The translations under genes and the position numbers were made by a program. Of a stretch of 64,000 nucleotides of DNA, positions 49,794-59,800 are shown piece by piece. The notes under the pieces were generated by a model that was not told the origin of the DNA, did no database searches, and saw nothing but the letters and a program-made list of their open reading frames with translations. This stretch comes from Chthoniobacter flavus Ellin428 (lineage in GTDB: Bacteria; Verrucomicrobiota; Verrucomicrobiia; Chthoniobacterales; Chthoniobacteraceae): positions 151,889-215,888 of the forward strand of contig NZ_ABVL01000011.1 of assembly GCF_000173075.1 (NCBI RefSeq). Reading direction: 5' to 3'. Position 1 is the first letter of the stretch; every line of letters starts with the position of its first letter.

Positions 49794-51065
49794 ATGAACC
49801 GACGCAGCTTCATTCTTCGATCCATTGGCGCGACGCTTGCGTTGCCGAAACTGCCGTCGCTGATGGCTGCTGCCGTGGAGGGTAATCCGGCCGTCCAATC
49901 GGTGAAGGGGGCCGGGGCTGAGGCTCGACGGTTTGTCGCGATCGGAAACTTGCTCGGCTTTCAGGTGAAACAGCTTTTCCCCAAGACCGGGGGGATGGAC
50001 TACGAAAAGACCACATTGCTGGATCCGCTGGCCGAAAATCGCAGCCAGCTGACGGTGTATCGTGGGCTGGATCACGGCGTGAAGGGTGGGCACTTTGCGG
50101 TGCATTCGTTCCTCTCCGGCGTGCTGAATTCCGAGGCCCAAAACCGCCCGGACGGCAACGTGACCATTGACCAGTATCTGGCGGATGAAGTCGGCTACCA
50201 GACGCGGTTTCCGTCGCTGACGGTGGGTTCGGAAGGCGGCATCCACGGCGGCTGCCAGATCGCGTGGACCAAATCCGGCGTGCGGGTCCCTCCCGTCACC
50301 GGCCCTGCGGAGTTGTTTGAAAAGCTCTTCGTCAGCGATTCGAAAGAACGCCAGGCCCGGCGGTCGGAGGAACAGCAGGTTCAGGGATCGATCCTCGACT
50401 CGGTCATGGAACAGGCCAATCGTCTTTCCCGCCAGGTGAACAAAGAGGACAAGGACAAGCTGGACGAATATCTGACCTCCGTGCGCGACGTGGAAAAGCG
50501 CCTGGAACTCCGCAAGCGCTGGGCCAGCCAGCCGAAGCCGCAAGCCCCCTTCGAGAAGCCGGCCAACCACAACGCGGTCGAGGATCTGCCGCTGATGTAT
50601 GAATTGATTGCGCTCGCTCTGCAGACGGACTCCACCCGGATCGCCACGCTCGAAATCGGCGGCGACTTCATGCCGCAACACTTGGGCATCAAAAAGGATT
50701 ACCACGCCCTTTCGCATCACGGGAACGACCCCGAGGCCATCGCGAACCTGATCACGCTGGAGACGTATCAGATCATGCACTTGGGCAAGTTCCTCACGCG
50801 CCTTTCGAAGATGAACGACGGCGACCGGATGCTGCTCGACTCCACCACCGTGTTGTTTGGCAGCGGCATGGGCGACGCGAATACGCACAAGAATTCCGAC
50901 CTGCCGATCATCCTCGCCGGTGGCGGTTACAAGCACGGCGATTTCCGCGAGGTGTCGCGCGAGGTCAGCCACAAGGTGCCGCTGTGCAATCTCTTCGTGG
51001 ACATCGCGCAAAAGATGGGCGTGGAGATCGACCATTTCGGCAGCAGCAACGGTTGCTTCGCGTAA
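49794..51065 (+). CDS. DUF1552 family secreted protein (Tat signal)
   Basis: 423 residues; ATG 49794 gives a Tat-type N-terminus (MNRRSFILRS, twin Arg 3-4). Family features include FVAIGNLLGFQVKQLFP, YRGLDHGVKGGHFAVHSFLSG, the DQYLADEVG segment, LYEL-type helices with DYHALSHHG, and VLFGSGMGDANTHKN plus a DLPIILAGGG stretch near the end. This follows the alkaline-phosphatase-like layout of DUF1501/DUF1552 proteins, usually found beside DUF1592 cytochromes in Planctomycetota and Verrucomicrobiota. The function is not established. Its TAA overlaps the ATG of the next gene (TAATG), so they form one unit. A longer start at 49767 is possible but puts extra residues before the Tat motif. Confidence 0.85.
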   Translation: MNRRSFILRSIGATLALPKLPSLMAAAVEGNPAVQSVKGAGAEARRFVAIGNLLGFQVKQLFPKTGGMDYEKTTLLDPLAENRSQLTVYRGLDHGVKGGHFAVHSFLSGVLNSEAQNRPDGNVTIDQYLADEVGYQTRFPSLTVGSEGGIHGGCQIAWTKSGVRVPPVTGPAELFEKLFVSDSKERQARRSEEQQVQGSILDSVMEQANRLSRQVNKEDKDKLDEYLTSVRDVEKRLELRKRWASQPKPQAPFEKPANHNAVEDLPLMYELIALALQTDSTRIATLEIGGDFMPQHLGIKKDYHALSHHGNDPEAIANLITLETYQIMHLGKFLTRLSKMNDGDRMLLDSTTVLFGSGMGDANTHKNSDLPIILAGGGYKHGDFREVSREVSHKVPLCNLFVDIAQKMGVEIDHFGSSNGCFA

Positions 51066-53566
51066 TGCGGGTCATTCGTCTGTTGTGTCGGGCCGCCGCC
51101 CTTGCCGCGACGGCCTGCGTCGGTATTGCCAGGGCCGGGGAAACTCAGCCGCCGGCCAAGGTCGTGGGGGCTTTCCTGGAGCAGTATTGTTTGGATTGCC
51201 ACGATTCCACGACGAAGAAAGGGAAGCGCAATCTCGAGGCGTTTCAGTTGCCGCTGAAATCGGTCCCGAATCTGATTTCGGCCCGGGAGCTCATCGACGA
51301 GATCGCGCTGAAGGAGATGCCGCCGAAGAAGTCCGACCAACCGACGGCGGAGGAGCGTCTCGCAGTGTTGCACGCGCTACGAGAGGGCACCTCGGCAGCC
51401 CGGAGCGTGATCGAAAGTGCCGGCCCGCACACGGCGATGCGCCGCCTGACTAGCCGCGAATATGAAAACACGCTGGCCACGCTCTTCGGTCGCCGCGTGG
51501 ACACCCTGGGGCTGACCGCGGATTTTCCCAAGGAGAAGACCAGCCAGCACATCGACACCATCGGCCAGTCGTTGGTCACCTCCGGCTTTCTCCTGGATCA
51601 ATATTTCCAGTCGGCCAATCGCCTGGTCGAAACGCGGCTCGGGAAACCGATCATGAAGCCGCAGCAGTGGCACTTCAACGGCCACTTCGTCCAGTACGAG
51701 GAACTGCAAGGCCCGCACAAGGACGTCTTCAACTACGGTTTCCTGAACATCTACGAACAACCGAACACCGACACGCGGCAGGGTGGTTACGGCCATATCG
51801 AGGACTTCCTGCAGGGCGTGCCCGTCTCCGGTCTCTACGACATCGAAGTGGTGGCGCAGGCGATGCATCGCGACACGCATTACGATCCGGCGATCTTTGG
51901 CATCGACCTCTCGGAACCTTTCATTCTCGGCATCGTCCCCGGCGATATTACCAAGGGCCACATTCACTATCCGCAGCCCATCGAGCCCTTGCTCGCCAGC
52001 AAGACCGTGCCGGACGAGAAGCTTACCCCGCTGGAATTTCGCGTCTGGCTGGAAGCCGGGCAGACCCCACGGTTTATCTTTCCGAACGGGCCCTATGAGT
52101 CGCGGGCCGCCGTGGTGACGATCAACCAGCGTTACAATAACGAGTTCAAAGTGAAGATGACTGGATCCTCGGTCAGCCGCGCCCGCATCCTGCGAGAAGG
52201 GGAACTGCCCCACATCCGGATCAGTGACATCAAGATTCAAGGGCCGGTGACGGAGCATAGCGGCAGCGTGGAGGAAGTGGCCGTCTTCGGCAAAGACGGC
52301 TTTCAGGCCGATCGCGCGATGGATCAGCTTCTCGCCTTCGCCGAAAAAGCCTATCGTCGGCCGCTGACCGATGCCGACCGCGAGCCCATCCGGGCCATGT
52401 ATGAAAAGCGGCTGGGAGAAAAAGCGACTCCCCGGCAGGCCGCGTTGGATGCCTTGAAGCTCATCCTTTGTTCGCCCTCCTTCCTTTATCTCCGCGAGAC
52501 CACCGAGGCCTCCGCGAAGGCGCTCAAGGCTTACGACCTCGCCTCGCGGCTCTCCTACGCGTTGTGGGCGGCGCCGCCGGACGATGCTCTGCTGGCCGCG
52601 GCCAGGTCTGGCAAGCTGACCCAGGAGGCCGAATTGAGGAAACAGGTGCAGCGTATGTTAGCCGATGAACGCGTCACCGCCTTCGTGCATGGTTTTCTCG
52701 ATAGCTGGCTGAATCTCCGCGACCTCGGCAGCCAGCCGCCGCCTCGCGAGACGAACCGCGCTTATTACGCCGAAGATCTGCCCACCTCCATGAAGATGGA
52801 AGCGCGTCTCTTCTTCCGGGACCTGCTCAAAAACAATGGTTCCGCCGCGGAGTTCCTCGATTCCGACTACGCCTTCGTGGACAAAAAACTCGCCAAGCTT
52901 TACGACCTGCCCGAGCAGAAAACCCTGCGCCTCGCCGACGGCTTCAAAAAGGTCAGCCTCAACGGCAACGAACATCGCGGAGGTCTGCTCGGCATGGCCG
53001 GCGTGCTGACCGTGAGCGCGAACGGTGTGGAGACATCGCCGGTCACCCGCGGCGTGTGGGTCAGCGAAAATATTCTCGGCATTCATCCGCCGCCGCCGCC
53101 GGATGATGTGCCGGCCATCGAAGCCGACGTCTCCGGCGCCACTACCGTTCGCGAACGTCTTGCCCGGCACCGCGCCGACAAGGTCTGCGCGGAGTGTCAT
53201 CACCGAATCGATCCCCTCGGCTTCAGCCTGGAAAGCTTCGATCCCATCGGGCGCTGGCGCGCCGCCTATCCCAAGCCCAAGCAGAAGGACGTGCCCGCTC
53301 CCAAGGTCGATGCCTCCGGTGAGTTTACCTCCGGCGAAATCTACGAGGACTTTGCCGGCTTCAAGAAAGTCATCTGCGCAACCCGCGAAGATCTCTTCAT
53401 CCGCCACCTCATCACCGAAGTCCTGAGCTACAGCACCGGCCGGTTGATGGAGCCGGCCGATAGCTTCGTCATCGACGACATCCACGAGAAAGTGAAAAAG
53501 GAAAATCTCGGCCTGCACACGCTGCTCGTCGAATGCCTGACGAGCGCGATTTTCCGGTCACGTTGA
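51065..53566 (+). CDS. Planctomycete-type cytochrome with DUF1587/1592/1588/1585
   Basis: 833 residues; ATG 51065 overlaps the upstream stop and is followed by a signal peptide (about 1-24). Heme motif CLDCH at 42-46. Then come DUF1587 (RRLTSREYENTLATLFG), a carbohydrate-binding-like part (about 220-390), DUF1595, DUF1592 (YDLASRLSYALWAAPPDDAL), DUF1588 (RGVWVSENILGIHPPPPP) with a second heme motif CAECH (708-712) and IDPLGFSLESFD, and DUF1585 at the end (LFIRHLITEVLSYSTGR). The domain order is the usual one for this family. These large cytochromes are linked to breakdown of complex polysaccharides in related phyla; no experimental function is known to me. Confidence 0.85.
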   Translation: MRVIRLLCRAAALAATACVGIARAGETQPPAKVVGAFLEQYCLDCHDSTTKKGKRNLEAFQLPLKSVPNLISARELIDEIALKEMPPKKSDQPTAEERLAVLHALREGTSAARSVIESAGPHTAMRRLTSREYENTLATLFGRRVDTLGLTADFPKEKTSQHIDTIGQSLVTSGFLLDQYFQSANRLVETRLGKPIMKPQQWHFNGHFVQYEELQGPHKDVFNYGFLNIYEQPNTDTRQGGYGHIEDFLQGVPVSGLYDIEVVAQAMHRDTHYDPAIFGIDLSEPFILGIVPGDITKGHIHYPQPIEPLLASKTVPDEKLTPLEFRVWLEAGQTPRFIFPNGPYESRAAVVTINQRYNNEFKVKMTGSSVSRARILREGELPHIRISDIKIQGPVTEHSGSVEEVAVFGKDGFQADRAMDQLLAFAEKAYRRPLTDADREPIRAMYEKRLGEKATPRQAALDALKLILCSPSFLYLRETTEASAKALKAYDLASRLSYALWAAPPDDALLAAARSGKLTQEAELRKQVQRMLADERVTAFVHGFLDSWLNLRDLGSQPPPRETNRAYYAEDLPTSMKMEARLFFRDLLKNNGSAAEFLDSDYAFVDKKLAKLYDLPEQKTLRLADGFKKVSLNGNEHRGGLLGMAGVLTVSANGVETSPVTRGVWVSENILGIHPPPPPDDVPAIEADVSGATTVRERLARHRADKVCAECHHRIDPLGFSLESFDPIGRWRAAYPKPKQKDVPAPKVDASGEFTSGEIYEDFAGFKKVICATREDLFIRHLITEVLSYSTGRLMEPADSFVIDDIHEKVKKENLGLHTLLVECLTSAIFRSR

Positions 53567-53834
53567 GGGGTGCCGGCCTTTCGGGGATTCGAAATAGAAC
53601 TGTAGCCGTTTGCGTGTAGACAGTGATGTAGTCGCCCACGCTCCGTGGCGGCCGGTGATCGCGCCATGGGACCGCCCCTATACCACCTTCTCTTCGGCCA
53701 CGTCTTTAATTGAAAACTAAAGGCTACAAGTAACTCTACGTAGGGTGTTCTATGTAAATTAGTAATTTCACCAAAATAAGTTTGTTGGGCCGTCGGCGCG
53801 AATGTAAACCGCACTTACCCCAAGGAGAGATGAT
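53567..53834 (+). promoter_or_regulatory. Intergenic region with promoter and ribosome binding site of the LamG gene
   Basis: No gene fits these 268 bases. Base composition drops from GC-rich to AT-rich at about 53705-53790 (TTTAATTGAAAACTAAAGG, GTAAATTAGTAATTTCACC), the likely promoter. AAGGAGAG at about 53821-53828 is a good Shine-Dalgarno for ATG 53835. Confidence 0.5.
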
Positions 53835-56819
53835 ATGCGAAAGAGAAAAACGATGGAACGAATGAGTCTCAGCAAGGTTGTGTGGAGAACAGCTTTCGTG
53901 ATGGTGTTTGTTTTCCTGGTCGGTGCTTTTACAGCGATGGGGCAAACCTCTCCGCCGACGACGGGTTTGAAGCTGTGGCTGGCCGCTGACACGAGTGTCA
54001 CACTAGACGGGTCCGGCGGGGTGAGTGCTTGGGCTGATCAGAGCGGGAATGCGAATAATGCCACGCAATCCACTGCCGGCAACCGACCGACGGTGACGGC
54101 CAATGCGCTCAATGGAAAACCGGTAGTCCATTTCAGTGGCGCGTCCAGCCAATACCTGACGCTGCCGAACTTGATGAGCGGGGCCACGGCCGGCGAAGTA
54201 TTCGCCGTGCTACGGTCTGCTTCCACCACCGGTGCGACCGGGTTGTGGAATTTGGGTTCCGATGGATGGTCGTGGTATTCCTATACGGACGGCCGGATCG
54301 AGGCGGATTTCGGAACTACCGGCGGCCTGTGGGAAGGGGTTCCGAGTCAAAGTATTCTTTCTTATCACGTCTACGAAGCGGCGAGCCAGACCGGTCTCTA
54401 CCAGAGTTGGATCAATGGAGTGCCATTGTTCAAGACCACGAGCAATACCGTGGCGTTCACGACGGCTCCCCTGATCGGCGTCAATGGCCACGGGAATTAC
54501 TTTTCCGGTGATATCGCGGAAATCATCATCTACAATCGCGCGTTGAGTACTGCGGAAAGAGGGCAGGTTCTGGCTTATCTGAATCAAAAGTATGTGGTCA
54601 TCCCGGCTCCTTCGGCTCCGACGGGAATTGCCGCTACCCAGATCGCACCGACCCAAAATTTGGTGACTTGGGATTGGGTATCAGCCACCGCCACTGTTAC
54701 CTATGTCGTAGAGCGAAAACAAGGCGCTGCGGGAACGTATGCCCAGGTAGGAACGACGACTGGAGCGAGTACTTATCTCGATGACTCGGTGACGGCCGGT
54801 GCGGAATACTTTTACCACGTCTATGCCACCGACATTGGAGGGGTGAGCGGTTATTCCACGGAAACCGGGGTATCCATGCCGATGACGGAAGGAGGCGGCG
54901 TTTCGGTTTCTGGAATGAAACTCTGGCTCATGGCCGATGGAGCCTTGAGCAGTCCGGTCGCGGATCTTACAGACTACAGCGGGAATGGAAATGACGCGGT
55001 GCAGTCGCTAGGGGCGAATCGACCAACCCTGGTTACGAATGCGTTGAACGGTAAACCGGTGGTCCATTTCAGCGGTGCATCCAGCCAGTACCTGACGCTG
55101 CCGAACCTGATGAGCGGGGCTACGGCCGGTGAAGTGTTTGCCGTGCTGCGGTCTGCTTCCACCACCGGTGCGACCGGGTTATGGAAATTGGGCTCCGATG
55201 GATGGTCGTGGTATTCCTATACGGACGGCCGGATCGAGGGGGATTTCGGAACTACTTCCGGCCTGTGGGAAGGGGTGCCTCCGCAAAGCATTCTGCAGTA
55301 TCAGATTTACGAGGCTGCGAGCCAGACCGGTCTCTACCAGAGCTGGATCAACGGGGCACCGATATTTGAAACCACCAGTAACACCGTCGCGTTCACGACG
55401 GCTCCCCTGATCGGCGTCAATGGCCACGGGAATTACTTTTCCGGAGATATCGCGGAAATCATCATCTACAATCGTCCGTTGAGCGACTCGGAGCGCCAGG
55501 GCATCATTACTTATTTCTGCCAGAAATATGCTTTGTTGAGCATCCCTCCGGTGCCGACGGGATTGCAAGCGGCCGGGCTCAATGCCACCACGGCGCTGAT
55601 TACATGGAACGGCGCGGTCAACAATTCGGCTGTGAGCTATGCCGTCTGGCGGCAACAGGACGGCGGCGCCTGGACTCAGATCGCGACCGTGCCGGACCGC
55701 ACGACCTATTTTGACACCGGGATTGTGTATGGCAGCACTTATGCCTACGCAGTGCAGGCGGTGAACGGCAGTGGGGCCAGTAACTTGACGACGGCAGTTG
55801 TACTGAATCGCAATTTGCCGCAAGTCAACACCCTTCCGACCAGTGGCATGAAGCTCTGGTTGATGGCGGACGGTCTGTTGAGCAGCCCGCTGGCCATTTT
55901 CCCAGACTACAGCGGCAACGACCACGATGCCCAGCAGACGACGAGTGCCAATCGCCCCACCGTGGTGGCCAACGCGCTGAACGGCAAACCGGTAGTCCAT
56001 TTTAATGGCGCGTCCAGTCAATACCTGACGTTGCCGAACTTGATGAGCGGGGCCACGGCCGGCGAAGTATTCGCCGTGCTGCGGTCTGCTTCCACCACCA
56101 GTGCGACCGGGTTATGGAATTTGGGTTCCGATGGATGGTCGTGGTATTCCTATACGGACGGCCGGCTCGAGTCGGATTTCGGAACTACCGGTGGCCTGTG
56201 GGAAGGTGTGCCGAGTCAAAGCATTCTCGACTACCACGTCTATGAAGCGACCAGCCAATCGGGGCTATGGCAAAGTTGGATTAATGGGAACCAATTGTTT
56301 AAGACGACGAGCAACACCGTGGCGTTTCCCAGCAATCCGACCATCGGTGACAACGCGCACGGAAATTACTTTTCAGGCGATATCGCGGAGATCATCATCT
56401 ACAATCGACCTCTCAGCGTGATGGAGCGACGGAGCGTATTGCAATACTTTGCCCTGAAATACCTTATTCCTGGCTTGGACGCGGATGGTGACGGCCTGAC
56501 GAACGCCCAGGAACTGGCGCTGGGCACGGATCCATTGAATTGGGATACCAACGGAGACGGGTTGTCGGATTTGACCGACATCCTGCTCGGGTACGATCCG
56601 AAAAACATGGATCTGGACGGCGATGGATTGACCAATGCGCAAGAGCTCGCCATGGGCATTAATCCGTTTGTGGCGGATACCGACGGCGACGGCGTGCCGG
56701 ATGGGTTGGACGCATTCCCACTCGACCCGACGCGATGGCAATTGCCCGTCATTCCCGGAGATACCACGCCGCCGGTAATCACTCTTTTCGAACCGATCGG
56801 CGCGGTGCCAGTTCCGTAG
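53835..56819 (+). CDS. Secreted three-LamG-domain protein with thrombospondin type 3 repeats
   Basis: 994 residues. A signal peptide (about 1-36) is followed by three almost identical LamG/concanavalin-like domains (core at about 89-234, 401-546, 712-857, each with KPVVHFSGASSQYLTLPN and GNYFSGDIAEIIIYN). Two fibronectin type III-like units lie between them (about 260-350, 575-670; PSAPTGIAATQIAPTQ and PTGLQAAGLNATTALITW). The end (about 875-975) is a series of calcium-binding TSP3-type repeats (DADGDGLTNAQELALGTDP, DTDGDGVPDG). It is likely a secreted adhesin or carbohydrate-binding protein. It has no PEP-CTERM tail. The RHS gene starts 50 bases later with its own ribosome binding site, so the two may be co-transcribed. 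Confidence 0.8.
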   Translation: MRKRKTMERMSLSKVVWRTAFVMVFVFLVGAFTAMGQTSPPTTGLKLWLAADTSVTLDGSGGVSAWADQSGNANNATQSTAGNRPTVTANALNGKPVVHFSGASSQYLTLPNLMSGATAGEVFAVLRSASTTGATGLWNLGSDGWSWYSYTDGRIEADFGTTGGLWEGVPSQSILSYHVYEAASQTGLYQSWINGVPLFKTTSNTVAFTTAPLIGVNGHGNYFSGDIAEIIIYNRALSTAERGQVLAYLNQKYVVIPAPSAPTGIAATQIAPTQNLVTWDWVSATATVTYVVERKQGAAGTYAQVGTTTGASTYLDDSVTAGAEYFYHVYATDIGGVSGYSTETGVSMPMTEGGGVSVSGMKLWLMADGALSSPVADLTDYSGNGNDAVQSLGANRPTLVTNALNGKPVVHFSGASSQYLTLPNLMSGATAGEVFAVLRSASTTGATGLWKLGSDGWSWYSYTDGRIEGDFGTTSGLWEGVPPQSILQYQIYEAASQTGLYQSWINGAPIFETTSNTVAFTTAPLIGVNGHGNYFSGDIAEIIIYNRPLSDSERQGIITYFCQKYALLSIPPVPTGLQAAGLNATTALITWNGAVNNSAVSYAVWRQQDGGAWTQIATVPDRTTYFDTGIVYGSTYAYAVQAVNGSGASNLTTAVVLNRNLPQVNTLPTSGMKLWLMADGLLSSPLAIFPDYSGNDHDAQQTTSANRPTVVANALNGKPVVHFNGASSQYLTLPNLMSGATAGEVFAVLRSASTTSATGLWNLGSDGWSWYSYTDGRLESDFGTTGGLWEGVPSQSILDYHVYEATSQSGLWQSWINGNQLFKTTSNTVAFPSNPTIGDNAHGNYFSGDIAEIIIYNRPLSVMERRSVLQYFALKYLIPGLDADGDGLTNAQELALGTDPLNWDTNGDGLSDLTDILLGYDPKNMDLDGDGLTNAQELAMGINPFVADTDGDGVPDGLDAFPLDPTRWQLPVIPGDTTPPVITLFEPIGAVPVP
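54102..56407 (+). repeat. Three 437-bp near-identical coding repeats
   Basis: Copies at 54102-54538, 55038-55474 and 55971-56407, all 437 bp with no length differences. They encode the LamG-like cores. Long blocks are identical at the DNA level, including third positions (for example the GATGGATGGTCGTGGTATTC block), which points to recent duplication or ongoing gene conversion rather than selection on protein alone. Confidence 0.85.
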
Positions 56820-56869
56820 CACCCCGGCCCAGGTTACTGACGCTTTTCACAGGTAAGGAGACCCGTTTT

Positions 56870-59800
56870 ATGTTTAGATTGGATCGTTGTTTTCACATTC
56901 GCGACCACTGGAGAGGTCGCCGCATTGCTCTTATTCAAAATTGGAATGATTGGTGTGTAATGAGGATTGTCGCGCTCTTCCTGATTCCGGTTTTGTTGCT
57001 GACGACGCCGGAGGTGGTTTGGGCCGCCAACGCGGTAGACGGACCAGCGAATCCCAATTCCACAACACCCACGCCGCGACCGGTGCAAGGACCCGGGCGG
57101 CCGCCTACCCGTACACTTCCGGTCATATCGACCGCTCCGGAGAAACACGCCGTGCTTTCCGTCAACCCGAGCGAGAAGGAGGTCACGGATTGTGGGGCTT
57201 TCCTCGAACCGCTCGTGCCGGTCGGAGGGACGCCTTCGGAAGCCGATAACCAGAAAGTCGCGCGGTTGATTGCGCAGTGGAGATTGCGGACGGATGTGGA
57301 GGATTTCTCGTTGATCGACGCCTTCGTCCGCCACGAGCCAAATTCTCCGTGGATACCGGGACTCTTGCTGAATAAGGGACTGTACTGCCGAAAACTCGGC
57401 TATTTCTCGCAGGCATTGACCGCCTGGCAGGAAGCGTGGAATCGCGGCAAGGGAGAGCAGGGCATGAAAGGAAAAGCCTTGATGGATCGGGCAGCCGGAG
57501 AATTGGCCGAACTCAATGGCCGGCTTGGACGTTACGAGTGGCTCACGCCGTTTTTCAAGGAAATCGAAGGCCGCGACTTCCGCGGATCAGCCACGGAAAA
57601 AATCGCCGGGGCGCGTCAAGGTCTGTGGTTGATGGAGAATCGACCGGCAGATGCGTTTCGCTGCGGCCCGATGGCGCTGGATCGGATTCGGGCGCATCAG
57701 GACCAAAAACTAGCTTTCGATGTGAAGATCCTGAAATCACAGTCGACGCGCCAGGGGATGAACCTGGCCAGTGTGCAGGAACTCGCGGGACAATTGGGAA
57801 TGGATTACCTGATGGTACGGCGTGATCCGGGGGCGAGTTTGGCGGGCATGGTGCCGGCCGTCATTCACTGGAAAGTCGGCCATTACGCGGCGTTGACGGC
57901 TGCCAACGGAAACCGCTTCCGCGTGGAAGACCCGACATTTGGCGGCGCGATCTCCGTTAGCCAAAGGGCGATCGATGCGGAAGGCAGCGGTTACTTCTTG
58001 GTGCCGCGTCCGGCCAACGGCAATTTGCCGGACGGCTGGCATTTGGTTTCGGCCAGTGAAGGACAAAAGGTGTGGGGCAAGGGGAACACGGGGGCGAGCG
58101 ACCCGAATCGTACGCGTTGCAATGACATCAAAGTCCGCGGTGGTTGCTGTGGGAACGGACATGGCATGGCGGATTATGACGTGCACGCGATGCTGGTGAG
58201 TCTGAACATCGTTGATACCCCCGGTGGATATACTCCGCCCAGAGGATTGCCGGTGTCGTGCACGGTTCGCTACAGCCAGAGAGAAGCAAACCAGCCGGCG
58301 ATCTTTACCTATTCCAATTTTGGCAACAAATGGACCTGCGATTGGTTCTCCTACGTCGAATATAGCGACATTGACCCGACACTCCCGCCGATGATCTATC
58401 TGCCGGGAGGTGGGGCAGAGATCTACCCCGACCTGGCGTTGGATACGATCCAGACGCCGAACGGTCCGGTCCAGATGGCGCAGGTGACATGGGGCTCTGA
58501 TCAGACGTATTACCCTCCGCAGCCTTTCGTGGAGACGGCAAATTATCAGCCGCAACAGGAGACCATGGCAGTTCTGCAGAAGACGGGTAGGACCACCTTC
58601 ATCAAGACCTATCTCGACGGAAGTGTAGAGACCTACGATCACCTCGCGACGCAGGACATCATCATGTATCCGCGCCGGTTGTTCTTGACTAAACGCGTGG
58701 ATGCACTGGGGAACGAAATGGACTTTACCTACGACAGCGACCACCGGTTGCGGGCGGTAACCGATGGCATCGGCCAAGTCACGACACTTTATTATGAGAA
58801 TGCGAGCGACCCACTGAAGGTGACGAGTGTAGAAGATCCATTCGGTCGGACGGCCCATTTCGATTACAACGCTCAAGGCCAGCTTTCCAAAATCACGGAC
58901 GTTGTTGGCATGACCAGCGAATTCACATATGGGACTGGCGATTTCATCAATTCCCTGACTACGGGTTACGGGACGACCACCTTTGCCGAAGGAGAAAGTG
59001 GCACCACGCGCTGGGTCGAGGTAACTGATCCGAACGGAGACAAAGAGAGAACGGAATTCATCCACCAAGCGCCAGGTATGGTGTTCTCGGAACCGGCGGC
59101 AAATACGCCGGCAGGAATTAATGTCTTCAATCAGTATCTCAACTATCGGGACACCTATTATTGGAACAAGGCGGCCTATAAAGAGGCATTTGCCAATGGG
59201 GGGCACGACTACACCAGGGCTCGGCAGTATCACTGGCTGCACTCCCAGGATGTGAATGTTTGCTCGGGGACACTCGAGACGACAAAGGAAGCGTATGAAA
59301 ACCGGGTTTGGATGCATTACCAAGGCCAGACCGCTCCTGGCTTCGTCAACGACACGATGATGATGCACCCGGATGTAGTCGCCCGTGTGATCGATGACGG
59401 GTCGACTCAACTTTCCCAGTTTCAGTACAATGAACACGGGAAGGTGACATCCGCGATTGATCCCTTGGGACGCGAAACCGATTTCACCTACGACGATTCA
59501 GGCGTCCACGTCAAAGATGTCAAACAGAAGCTCTCCGGCGGCGGCAGCGATCTCCTTTCGAGCGCGACTTACAATGCCCAAGGGCAGATTTTGACGACGA
59601 CCGATACGGCCGGCCAAACGACGACCATGACCTATAACGGCCACGGTCAAATCGCCTCTGTGCAGGACGCGTTGGGGCGAACCACGACATTTGACTATGA
59701 TGGTGATGGTTACGGCACGACATTGATCGGTCCGGAAGGGGTCGGTGCGGCGATGGGGCACGATGGCTACGGACGTATCTCGCAAATTACGAACAGCGAT

